Of a stretch of DNA of 64,000 nucleotides, positions 56,762 through 64,000 are shown in pieces (position 1 is the stretch's first letter; every line of letters starts with the position of its first letter). Source of the stretch: Corynebacterium crudilactis (GTDB lineage Bacteria; Actinomycetota; Actinomycetes; Mycobacteriales; Mycobacteriaceae); NCBI RefSeq assembly GCF_001643015.1, contig NZ_CP015622.1, forward strand, positions 261,358 to 325,357, in the 5' to 3' direction. Under the pieces are notes generated by a model, which saw only the letters and a program-made list of their open reading frames with translations, did not search any database and was not told where the DNA came from. The translations under genes and the position numbers were made by a program.

Positions 56762-57589
56762 ATGGAGCATCCTGCTTACAGCCAATTGCGGCCGGTTACC
56801 TCATCCGCTTCTGTTGTTTTGTGTCCTAATCCTGGTTACAGCTCGTTGGAAGGCACTAATTCTTGGGTTATCCGAGCAGCAGAAGACCCTCGGAGTATCG
56901 TCATCGATCCAGGCCCTGAAGATGAGGGCCACCTTAATGTCTTGAATGCCAAGGCAGAGGAGGTGGGTCTGATTCTTTTGACCCACCGTCACTATGATCA
57001 TGCTGATGGCGCACAGCGCTTTCGTCAGCTGACTAGCGCACCAGTGCGTGCGATGGATCCTACTTACTGCGCAGGCGCAGGAGCGGTCCAGGATGGTGAA
57101 ATTATCACGATTGACGGTGTCACCCCACAGATCGAGGTTGTGGCAACACCTGGCCATACTCGTGATTCTGTGTCTTATTTCATCTGGAGTGGGGTGCCAC
57201 ATGAGTCCACTCTTGAAGGCATCATTTCTGGCGATACCATCGCTGGTCGTCACACCACGATGATCTCTGAGACTGATGGTGATTTGGGCGAGTACCTGAA
57301 TTCCCTGGCGATCCTTGAGGAGCGCGGTAAAGATATTCCGTTGCTTCCTGGGCATGGTCCAGATGGCGAAGATGTCGCATCATTTGCTCGCAAGTACATT
57401 GAGCGTCGTGAGTTGCGCCTGAACCAGATCCGTGAGATCTGGGAGGTTAAAGGCCGTGACGTATCTATGAAGGATCTGATTGACGCGATTTATGATGACG
57501 TCGATCCAGTTCTGCGTGGTGCTGCTGAGCAGTCTACTCACGTGGCGATTCGTTACCTGCAGGCTCAGGAAGCTTCCGCTACAAACTAA
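56762..57589 (+). CDS. Metallo-beta-lactamase-fold hydrolase
   Basis: 275 residues. Metal-binding THRHYDHADG near residue 77, a later histidine in TPGHTRDS and the aspartate in ISGDTIAGR define an active di-metal hydrolase; LLPGHGPDGEDVASFARKYIERR is like LACTB2/GloB2 relatives. ATG 56762 is preferred; GTG 56744 is an alternative. Substrate unknown. Located between the phd cluster and glxR. Confidence 0.88.
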   Translation: MEHPAYSQLRPVTSSASVVLCPNPGYSSLEGTNSWVIRAAEDPRSIVIDPGPEDEGHLNVLNAKAEEVGLILLTHRHYDHADGAQRFRQLTSAPVRAMDPTYCAGAGAVQDGEIITIDGVTPQIEVVATPGHTRDSVSYFIWSGVPHESTLEGIISGDTIAGRHTTMISETDGDLGEYLNSLAILEERGKDIPLLPGHGPDGEDVASFARKYIERRELRLNQIREIWEVKGRDVSMKDLIDAIYDDVDPVLRGAAEQSTHVAIRYLQAQEASATN

Positions 57590-57606
57590 AACCTAAACAA
57601 CATAAG

Positions 57607-57643
57607 AAAGCACCTCATCAGTCTGAACTGATGAGGTGCTTTT
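57607..57643. terminator. Bidirectional terminator between hydrolase and glxR
   Basis: AAAGCACCTCATCAG and its perfect complement around TCTGAA, flanked by T runs. Confidence 0.9.
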
Positions 57644-57666
57644 CGTTTGTGCTTAAGTGAGAAAGC

Positions 57667-58350
57667 TTAACGTGCGCGACGTGCCAAGTGCTCGGTGTCC
57701 ACGATGAGGACAGACTTGCCCTCGAGGCGGATCCAGCCACGGTGTGCGAAGGTAGCCAGAGCCTTGTTCACGGTCTCACGGGAAGCGCCAACGAGCTGAG
57801 CGATTTCTTCCTGGGTGAGGTCGTGGTTGACGCGAAGAGCGCCTGCTTCTTGGGTGCCGAAGCGGTTAGCCAGCTGCAGAAGGGTCTTAGCAACGCGGCC
57901 TGGAACATCGGTGAAGATGAGGTCAGCGAGAGAAGCGTTGGTGCGGCGTAGGCGACGAGCCAAAACGCGCAGCAGCTGCTCAGCGATTGCTGGGTGATCA
58001 GCAACCCAGTTGCGCAGCATGTCAGAGTTCATGGTTGCTGCGTGAACTTCGGTGACACACACTGCAGAGGAAGTACGTGGGCCTGGATCGAAGATGGAGA
58101 GCTCACCGAACATATCGGAAGGACCCATGATGGTCAGCAGGTTTTCGCGACCGTCTGGTGCGTGGCGTGCAAGCTTCACCTTGCCAGAGGTGATGATGTA
58201 CAGGCGGTCGCCTGGTTCACCTTCGTCAAAAATGGTTGCGCCGCGAGGAAAACGAACAGTCTCCATGTCTTGGATAAGGTTGTTTACCGCTGTTGGGTCA
58301 ACGCCTTGAAAAATTCCGGCGCGCGACAGGATTTCCTGTACACCTTCCAC
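57667..58350 (-). CDS. glxR: cAMP-dependent global regulator GlxR
   Basis: 227-residue CRP-family regulator. The cyclic-nucleotide domain holds [17 protein letters not shown] and [19 protein letters not shown] (phosphate-binding cassette); the C-terminal helix-turn-helix is [24 protein letters not shown]. GlxR controls several hundred genes in C. glutamicum, including carbon and energy metabolism. The sequence is apparently intact. Confidence 0.97.
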
Positions 58351-58385
58351 TGCTTTTCTCCTTCATCTGCCACATCTTGTTTGAG

Positions 58386-58455
58386 TCCGGATGAGTGGCA
58401 ACACCTGTGGTGTTAGGTTTGAGATAAAATCCGGATGACACCTAACGGGAGGTGT
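58386..58455. promoter_or_regulatory. Repeats upstream of glxR
   Basis: TCCGGATGA occurs at 58386-58394 and 58430-58438. TTAGGT (58413-58418) forms an inverted repeat with ACCTAA (58440-58445), and ACACCT/AGGTGT also recur. The rest of 58351-58609 is AT-rich and gene-free. Probable control region of glxR. Confidence 0.4.
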
Positions 58456-58609
58456 CTAATGATGTGGCAAAGACCACTCTACTATGCAATTGGTCACCAT
58501 CTTAGTGCATTTGGCTAAAATGTCACAGTCTAAAAACTAATATTTCAATATTCACAGATTACCAGCAGCTTAAGTATATTCTGATTAAATCTTTTGATTT
58601 AACTCAGGT

Positions 58610-58798
58610 TTAGGCAGCTGATGCTTCATGTACTTCATGCTCTTGTGAGTCACTATCTGCACTGACAGCGTTCTTCGCTAACTTTACATCAGTGTCATTG
58701 GACGCGTCGGAGTGCAAAAGGGAAGACTCGATTCGCTCCATCGCAAATGCAAAAAGCATCAATAAGAGTGGGATGATCACCACAAGCAAACCTGTCAT
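58610..58798 (-). CDS. Small single-pass membrane protein, 62 residues
   Basis: One helix (GLLVVIIPLLLMLFAFAM) followed by a polar, acidic tail rich in Ser, Asp and Ala. It has an ATG start and lies upstream of glxR on the same strand, divergent from nth by 45 bp. Function unknown. The clear membrane helix and compact spacing support it as a real gene. Confidence 0.65.
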   Translation of the reverse strand: MTGLLVVIIPLLLMLFAFAMERIESSLLHSDASNDTDVKLAKNAVSADSDSQEHEVHEASAA

Positions 58799-58843
58799 GG
58801 AACTTATTCTAGTGATGAATCATTTTCGCGCTAACTTAAGGGT

Positions 58844-59626
58844 ATGGCATCGATTACTCCACAGAAGCGACCTCGCGTTGGTTCTCATCTCGCGAACAAG
58901 GGTGAAGAGACTGAAATAGGGACTAAACGTCGAGCTCGACGCATCAATCGCACGCTTACTCAGGCGTATCCGGATGCGCATTGCGAGCTGGATTTTACAA
59001 ATCCGCTAGAGCTCACTGTGGCAACTATTTTGTCCGCCCAGTGCACAGACGTCCGCGTCAACCAGGTAACGCCGGCATTATTTCGGCGTTATCCAACAGC
59101 TGCGGATTACGCCACCGCCGATCGTGCTGAGCTAGAAGAATTGATTCGGCCAACTGGATTCTTCCGCAACAAGGCAAATTCCTTGATCGGACTTGGTCAA
59201 GCACTCATTTCGCTTCACGACGGCGAGGTCCCTGCCACGCTAGCTGAGCTGGTGGAGTTGCCGGGAGTGGGACGCAAAACTGCCAACGTGGTGCTGGGCA
59301 ATGCTTTTGGCGTGCCGGGCATAACAGTGGATACACACTTCGGTAGGTTGGTGCGCCGCATGAAACTTACTGCTGAAGAAGATCCAGTCAAAGTAGAAAA
59401 GGTGATGAACGAACTTATTGAAAAGCCTGAATGGACGATGTTTTCTCATCGTCTAATCTTCCACGGACGTAGGATATGCCATAGTCGACGAGCTGCTTGT
59501 GGAGCATGCATGCTTGCAGCGGATTGCCCATCCTTCGGTTTGGAAGGGCCAGCAGATCCATATGAGGCTCAAAAACTAATTAAAAGCGATGATAGGGAGC
59601 ACCTGCTGAACATGGCAGGGATGTAA
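58844..59626 (+). CDS. nth: Endonuclease III
   Basis: Base-excision repair glycosylase/AP lyase of 260 residues. Helix-hairpin-helix [18 protein letters not shown] with the catalytic lysine, catalytic aspartate in TVDTHFGR and the 4Fe-4S loop with cysteines spaced C-x6-C-x2-C-x5-C near the end. The N-terminal 30 residues are a basic extension. Confidence 0.96.
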   Translation: MASITPQKRPRVGSHLANKGEETEIGTKRRARRINRTLTQAYPDAHCELDFTNPLELTVATILSAQCTDVRVNQVTPALFRRYPTAADYATADRAELEELIRPTGFFRNKANSLIGLGQALISLHDGEVPATLAELVELPGVGRKTANVVLGNAFGVPGITVDTHFGRLVRRMKLTAEEDPVKVEKVMNELIEKPEWTMFSHRLIFHGRRICHSRRAACGACMLAADCPSFGLEGPADPYEAQKLIKSDDREHLLNMAGM

Positions 59627-59631
59627 AACAA

Positions 59632-60183
59632 ATGACAAGCAGTGCAAAATGGTCCATCGTTGGTGTTGTCGTCATCCTGGCTGTGCTTGTGGCGTTGATT
59701 CCTCAGCTTGTGGGAGGAAGCAGTACTGAAGACGCACAGGGGGAGACGTCGACAAGCGTTATCGCGGGGCGCCCTGACTGCGTGGCCTCTGGCGCGGCGG
59801 GTGTGGAGCTGCCGTGTTTGGGGGGCGCCAATGGCGCTGGCAACCAGCTGGCCACCGTGGTGAATCTGTGGGCCTGGTGGTGTGAGCCGTGCCGTGCGGA
59901 GCTGCCGATCTTTGATCAATTTGCGCAGGCGCATCCTGAACTCAATGTGATGGGTGTGCACGCTGATAAAAATGCGTCCAATGGTGCCGCGTTGCTCGAT
60001 GATTTGAATGTTGCTTTGGCGAGCTATCAGGATGATTCCAATTTATTCGCCGGTACTTTGGGGCTGCCTGGAGTCGTGCCCATCACCGTGGTTGTTTCTC
60101 CTGAAGGTGATGTTGTGGGTACTTTCCCACAGCCTTTTGAATCAGTTGAGGAGCTAGAAAACGCTGTGGCAGGGGTGCTATAA
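59632..60183 (+). CDS. Membrane-anchored thioredoxin-like protein (TlpA/ResA type)
   Basis: 183 residues. N-terminal helix (WSIVGVVVILAVLVALIPQLVG) then an extracytoplasmic thioredoxin fold with the redox motif WWCEPCRAELP and a cis-proline region GVVPITVVV. Likely reduces or forms disulfides in exported proteins or cytochromes. Starts five bases after nth and ends two before the Nudix gene, so these are one operon. Confidence 0.88.
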   Translation: MTSSAKWSIVGVVVILAVLVALIPQLVGGSSTEDAQGETSTSVIAGRPDCVASGAAGVELPCLGGANGAGNQLATVVNLWAWWCEPCRAELPIFDQFAQAHPELNVMGVHADKNASNGAALLDDLNVALASYQDDSNLFAGTLGLPGVVPITVVVSPEGDVVGTFPQPFESVEELENAVAGVL

Positions 60184-60185
60184 AC

Positions 60186-60929
60186 ATGCAGATTTTCCCT
60201 GATCTCCCTCATGATTTCCCAGGTCACAACACTGAGCTTGCTCCGGCAAAGGCGCCCGTGTGGATGCACCGCCTCATTGATCGGATTCACACTGGGCGCA
60301 TGGTAGATCCTCTATCCGGCTCCGAGCCTATTGGGCAAACCGAAGCGACAAAGCGCGCGGCTGTGCTCATGCTCTTTTCTGGCTCCGAAACCTCTTTTGA
60401 TCTGCCCAACGATGCTTCCGTATTACTCACACATCGCACCCCAACCATGCGCTCCCATGCTGGTCAGATTGCTTTTCCTGGTGGCAGAATTGATCCCACC
60501 GACGTCAACGCGGTGGATTGTGCATTTCGTGAGGCTTGGGAAGAAACCGGCCTGGATCGTAGAACGGCAACTCCATTAGTCCAGCTCAATGAAGTGCATA
60601 TTCGCGCTACTGGCTATCCTGTGTCTCCGATTTTGGGGCATTGGCACACACCTTCTCCTGTGGCGGTAGCCAGCCCGCATGAAACCGACGAAGTATTTGA
60701 TGCGCCACTCTATGATCTCATTGATCCCAAAAACCGTCTCGTGGTGGGGTGGAAACAATGGCATGGCCCAGCGTTTAGAGTAAACGATTACATCATTTGG
60801 GGCTTCACTGGCGGCTTGCTTTCTGCGATTTTAGATACCGCAGGTTGGGCGACTGACTGGGATGCCAATCGCATCTATGACCTGGAAAATACTTTGTCCA
60901 CATCTCGCAACAATGAGCGAATGCGTTAG
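60186..60929 (+). CDS. Nudix hydrolase, CoA pyrophosphatase-like
   Basis: 247 residues. Complete Nudix box: G-G-R-I-D ... REAWEETGL (about residues 98-121), preceded by RSHAGQIAFPGG as in the NudL/CoAse group. Likely cleaves CoA or related dinucleotides. Third gene of the nth operon. Confidence 0.88.
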   Translation: MQIFPDLPHDFPGHNTELAPAKAPVWMHRLIDRIHTGRMVDPLSGSEPIGQTEATKRAAVLMLFSGSETSFDLPNDASVLLTHRTPTMRSHAGQIAFPGGRIDPTDVNAVDCAFREAWEETGLDRRTATPLVQLNEVHIRATGYPVSPILGHWHTPSPVAVASPHETDEVFDAPLYDLIDPKNRLVVGWKQWHGPAFRVNDYIIWGFTGGLLSAILDTAGWATDWDANRIYDLENTLSTSRNNERMR

Positions 60930-61008
60930 GTTGGCACGTCCCTGGTGGCCTAAAATCGAAATGATCAAAAAATTCCAGCGATTTTCGAAAGTGTAGAACA
61001 CTAATCAA

Positions 61009-62205
61009 TTGTTGAGCCCGAGCCTGGTAGTCGATGCCATCATCATCCTCGTTATGGCATTTGCCCTGTGGGGCGGTTGGCGTCAAGGCGCCTTCACCTC
61101 ATTGCTATCCACTGTTGGTGTGGTCTCTGGCCTGGTGGTTGGCGCGGCGGCCGCTCCATTTGTGATGGGGCTGACCGACTCTACAGCGTTGCGCTTTCTG
61201 CTCGCGATCGGCACCGTCGTGCTGTTGGTGGGACTGGGAAATCTGATTGGCGCGCATTTGGGCGCAGCAATTCGGGACAATATTAAATTCCGCAGCTCCC
61301 GAGTATTGGACTCCGCCATCGGCGCTATTTTCCAAGTGCTGGCAACCCTGATCGTGGTGTGGCTTGTGGCAATTCCCCTGGCCGCTGGTCTGCCCGGACC
61401 AGTGGCTAGCGGCATTAGAGATTCCCGAATTTTAAGTTTTGTTGACCAGTTCACACCGCAAGGGCTGGATAAGCTGCCTTCAAAAATTGCTGCAATGCTC
61501 AGCGAATCAGGCCTTCCACCACTGATTTCACCATTTACTGGCGGATCTTCTGTAGAAGTAGATGCGCCAGAAATTAACGTGGACAACGTCGCACTCGTAG
61601 AAGCCATGCGACCTTCCGTCATCCACGTGATGGGCGATGCCCAAGAATGTAGTCGCCGACTCATGGGATCTGGTTTCGTGGCAGCACCAGATTATGTGGT
61701 GACCAACGCGCACGTGGTTGCAGGTACTTCTACGGTAAGTCTCGATACGATGATCGGCACGCGTTCTGCTGAAGTGGTGTTCTATGATCCAGATGTAGAT
61801 ATTGCTGTGCTGTACAGCCCTGACCTTGGCCTTGATCCACTGCCCTGGGCTTCTATGCCGTTAGCAACGTCCGATGAAGCGATCGTCATGGGATTCCCAC
61901 AATCTGGACCGTTTAATGCTTCGCCAGCACGAATCCGCGAGCGCATCATGATCACCGGCAGCAATATTTATGCCAATGGTCAGCATGAGCGCGAGGCTTA
62001 TTCTGTGCGCGGTTCCATTCAGTCTGGAAACTCTGGTGGCCCTATGGCGAATGAGGCCGGAGAAGTAGTGGGCGTGGTGTTTGGTGCAGCGATTGATGGT
62101 TCCGATACCGGATATGTACTCACTGCCGAAGAGGTACGGAACCGCATTGGTGATATTTCCGCACTGACTCAGCCGGTGGACACCATGCAGTGCGCGGTCT
62201 CTTAA
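61009..62205 (+). CDS. MarP-like membrane serine protease
   Basis: 398 residues. Four N-terminal helices of the CvpA type (about 5-130) followed by a periplasmic trypsin-like domain: histidine in VVTNAHVVAG, aspartate in DVDIAVLYSPDL and serine in GNSGGPM. Two cysteines (CSRR and the last CAVS) may form the redox disulfide known in mycobacterial MarP. TTG start followed by a second TTG. MarP supports acid and oxidative stress survival in mycobacteria. Confidence 0.9.
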   Translation: MLSPSLVVDAIIILVMAFALWGGWRQGAFTSLLSTVGVVSGLVVGAAAAPFVMGLTDSTALRFLLAIGTVVLLVGLGNLIGAHLGAAIRDNIKFRSSRVLDSAIGAIFQVLATLIVVWLVAIPLAAGLPGPVASGIRDSRILSFVDQFTPQGLDKLPSKIAAMLSESGLPPLISPFTGGSSVEVDAPEINVDNVALVEAMRPSVIHVMGDAQECSRRLMGSGFVAAPDYVVTNAHVVAGTSTVSLDTMIGTRSAEVVFYDPDVDIAVLYSPDLGLDPLPWASMPLATSDEAIVMGFPQSGPFNASPARIRERIMITGSNIYANGQHEREAYSVRGSIQSGNSGGPMANEAGEVVGVVFGAAIDGSDTGYVLTAEEVRNRIGDISALTQPVDTMQCAVS

Positions 62206-62341
62206 GCATCGAGGTATTACCAATGCTGTGTGCTGTTTTAAGACCCTGTAACCAAGTTTATGGGTAAAAGGGTGCGGGAGATCCTTTAAAGCTCTTAAAC
62301 GGCCGTTGTGGAGAGCCCCGGTTTTTCTGCTATTCGGAGAA

Positions 62342-62475
62342 AACTAGACCAGGTGACCAAATCTTTAGAGATCCCTCGGATCTCGGTCGCTGTGTCCGGT
62401 TCCTTGGTTGAGCGACCAGACTGAGCGATCGAAGCCTTCTTGTTTAAAGGTCTCTTTGGTCACCTGGTCTGGTTT
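62342..62475. terminator. Large complex inverted repeat between convergent genes
   Basis: AGACCAGGTGACCAAA (62347 onward) pairs with TTTGGTCACCTGGTCT near 62456-62471, with an inner GGTCGCT/AGCGACC hairpin; TTTTT follows. It shares CTCGGTCG and CTGGTCTGG with 40111-40174. The rest of 62206-62341 holds no gene. Confidence 0.6.
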
Positions 62476-63483
62476 TTATACTGCCGAGCGTGCAAACTTG
62501 GCAATCGTTGCGGCGAACTCCGCTGGATGCTCCAAATAGGGCAGCTCAAAGCCACCGGGAATGGCAATTGTTGTCATGGCTCCTGTGACGCGAGCTCTGG
62601 CGGTAGTGGCCAGATGCTCCCAACGCCTCGTGTTTGTTTTCAAGATCAGCACCGGTGCAGAAATGGTGTTCCGTGCATTTTTGCTCGGTAGACCTGCGAC
62701 CAAATATCGATTGGTGCGGATAATCGGCGTGGTGGTGTGATCGATGGACAGGGCTTTTTTACGCAATCGCACAGTATCGGTGAAGGCGTTGCTGCGCTGA
62801 TAAGACGGGGAGGTGTTGTTGGCGATTTCTCGCCGTGCCACACGGGAGACGGAAAAATGAAATGCTTTGTGGAGCAACGTCGGAACGCGGAAAAGAAGCA
62901 AACGGCCGATATCTGCCAGGTGGAGATAAGGTTTGCGTCGGATGGCGCGACGCATATCCAGGGGGTGGATGGCGCCGAGGGATACCAGTCCGTTGACTCG
63001 CTCTGGGTATATCGAGGCGGTAGCCCATGCGATGCTAGCACCGGTGTCGGAGCCGACCAGAAACGCATTATCATGGCCAAGAGCTGCGATAAGGCTGCTG
63101 ATTTCACCGGCGGCGTGGCGGAGATCGTAACCAGTTGGGGGCTTATCAGACATGCCGTAGCCGCGGAGATCAATGGCTGCGACGTGGAAACCTGCATCTG
63201 CAAGTGGTCCGATGACATCGCGGAAATCGTACCAACCGCCAAAAGCCCCATGGATCAAAAGAACCAAGGGGTTGGTGGGGGAGCCTGCCTCAGCTAGATG
63301 GAGGCGGATGCCACGGACGGAAACGTGGTCATGGGTGAATGGTCCATCGAGGGCAACGATTCCAGGGGAACGCTCAATTGAGGCGATCGTGTGGGCAAGG
63401 CGCCGTTGGGCGGTTGCGGTTTTGGAACGGTTGCCGGGGATGAAACGGGTGAGGGGAGACGTCGACAAGCTAAAAAGGGCCAT
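62476..63483 (-). CDS. Alpha/beta hydrolase, epoxide-hydrolase-like
   Basis: 335 residues. Oxyanion motif HGAFGGWYD, nucleophile elbow VGSDTGASIA with aspartate as in epoxide hydrolases and haloalkane dehalogenases, and DLRGYGMSDKP. The usual catalytic histidine near the end (GH-x-x-x-x-E-x-P) appears as GGFELPYLEHP, so phenylalanine replaces it. It may be inactive as an epoxide hydrolase or use another residue. Convergent with the MarP-like gene. Confidence 0.82.
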   Translation of the reverse strand: MALFSLSTSPLTRFIPGNRSKTATAQRRLAHTIASIERSPGIVALDGPFTHDHVSVRGIRLHLAEAGSPTNPLVLLIHGAFGGWYDFRDVIGPLADAGFHVAAIDLRGYGMSDKPPTGYDLRHAAGEISSLIAALGHDNAFLVGSDTGASIAWATASIYPERVNGLVSLGAIHPLDMRRAIRRKPYLHLADIGRLLLFRVPTLLHKAFHFSVSRVARREIANNTSPSYQRSNAFTDTVRLRKKALSIDHTTTPIIRTNRYLVAGLPSKNARNTISAPVLILKTNTRRWEHLATTARARVTGAMTTIAIPGGFELPYLEHPAEFAATIAKFARSAV

Positions 63484-63499
63484 CGAAGTCTCCTAATTT

Positions 63500-64000
63500 T
63501 TAGTGCTTGTCGGTTACAGCGCCAGGGCTGTGGAAAGATGCAGCGGTGTAGAGGCCGCGCTGGTTAGCGCGCTCTAGCTTCTCGGTGGCCTGACCTGGAA
63601 CAAGGTTCTTCAGCTCATTGACCGATTGGATGGTGTTTTTCGGTGCCCCCATCTTCTTCACCTTGCGCCAGCCGAACAGCGCCAGGGAAGCTGCGATAAC
63701 GAGCATGAACAGGAACACGATCAAAAATGCTGCCCACGGCTTAATCCAGAGGCACAGCAGCGCTGCGACGAAGAAGAAAAAGAAGAAAGAGCTGTACAAA
63801 GCGATAACTCCAGCAACGCTGAATGCACCGCCGCCGATAGCAGCTTTCTTTGCTTCGCCTGCAAGTTCAGTCTTAGCTAGCTCGACTTCAGCACGGAAAA
63901 GGCTGGACATCTGGGATGTTGCGTTGGACATCAGTGTGCCAATTGAGGCTTCACCGCTCACGCTGGTGTCCACATCGCTGAGGGGAATTGAGTCTACTTT
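63500..64000 (-). CDS. Phage-holin-superfamily-III-like membrane protein, start beyond window
   Basis: The frame is open to the window edge (KVDSIPLSD before the first GTG at 63973), so the N-terminus is probably missing here. The visible part has an amphipathic helix (MSSLFRAEVELAKTELAGEAKKAAIG), two hydrophobic helices with a run of six phenylalanines, and a basic then polar tail. This matches the small actinobacterial holin-like (DUF1469/YqjE) family; role in the envelope unknown. It lies 16 bp upstream of the hydrolase gene on the same strand. Confidence 0.75.
   Translation of the reverse strand, partial: KVDSIPLSDVDTSVSGEASIGTLMSNATSQMSSLFRAEVELAKTELAGEAKKAAIGGGAFSVAGVIALYSSFFFFFFVAALLCLWIKPWAAFLIVFLFMLVIAASLALFGWRKVKKMGAPKNTIQSVNELKNLVPGQATEKLERANQRGLYTAASFHSPGAVTDKH

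Overview
The window is chromosomal DNA from Corynebacterium glutamicum or a very close relative. The evidence is the gene order dnaX-ebfC-recR, murT-gatD, leuA, lysC-asd, sigC, katA, mrp, whcA, phd cluster, glxR, nth, together with a LysC that (from memory) differs from the well-known C. glutamicum enzyme at only about a dozen positions. Most genes are ordinary core genes; the interest lies in a few accessory insertions and decayed genes. Region 1 (1-3740) holds DNA replication and repair genes (dnaX, ebfC, recR). Region 2 (3740-11550) is a 7.4-kb accessory island between recR and gatD. It encodes an exported or membrane-anchored serine hydrolase, a 1321-residue Pls-type single-module peptide synthetase (A-T-six TM helices-three tandem hexapeptide/C-like domains, the architecture of epsilon-poly-L-lysine synthetase) and a translationally coupled DUF418-type membrane protein. 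The synthetase is preceded by about 200 bp of consecutive hairpins, and the island is bracketed by imperfect direct repeats. Region 3 (11550-14690) has the cell-wall genes murT-gatD and a DnaQ-like protein that has lost its catalytic acids. Region 4 (14690-21640) has a 2041-residue LAxTG-anchored surface protein with DUF5979-like repeats and a small companion gene. Region 5 (21650-26470) has leuA with a leucine-rich leader peptide and attenuator, a complete IS5-family element inserted just upstream of the leuA promoter, a TetR gene with a 3' frameshift, and a DMT exporter. Region 6 (26700-31990) is lysC-asd, sigC, katA and a small secreted protein. Region 7 (32000-38430) has an arsenate-reductase pseudogene followed by the mrp Na+/H+ antiporter operon. 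Region 8 (38580-43740) has a membrane protein, a three-gene two-component operon with an Asp-rich exported protein, a DedA protein and tRNA-Pro. Region 9 (43790-49140) has a metallophosphoesterase, a YqeY protein, a class A PBP, whcA, an overlooked 51-residue protein and a RidA protein. Region 10 (49200-56650) is the phenylpropanoid catabolism (phd) cluster with its MarR regulator. Region 11 (56700-64000) has a metallo-beta-lactamase-fold hydrolase, glxR, nth, a thioredoxin-like protein, a Nudix hydrolase, a MarP-like protease, an alpha/beta hydrolase and a partial holin-like membrane protein. The strongest candidate for an undescribed system is the Pls-type island. Its adenylation-domain specificity residues read as DAESIGTVIK, a lysine-type code. 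In the same window the aspartokinase that controls lysine synthesis carries a substitution at a regulatory-domain position (residue 320, Pro here) where, as recalled, other changes relieve feedback inhibition. The organism may therefore make a lysine homopolymer or a related cationic isopeptide. This is inference and needs product analysis.
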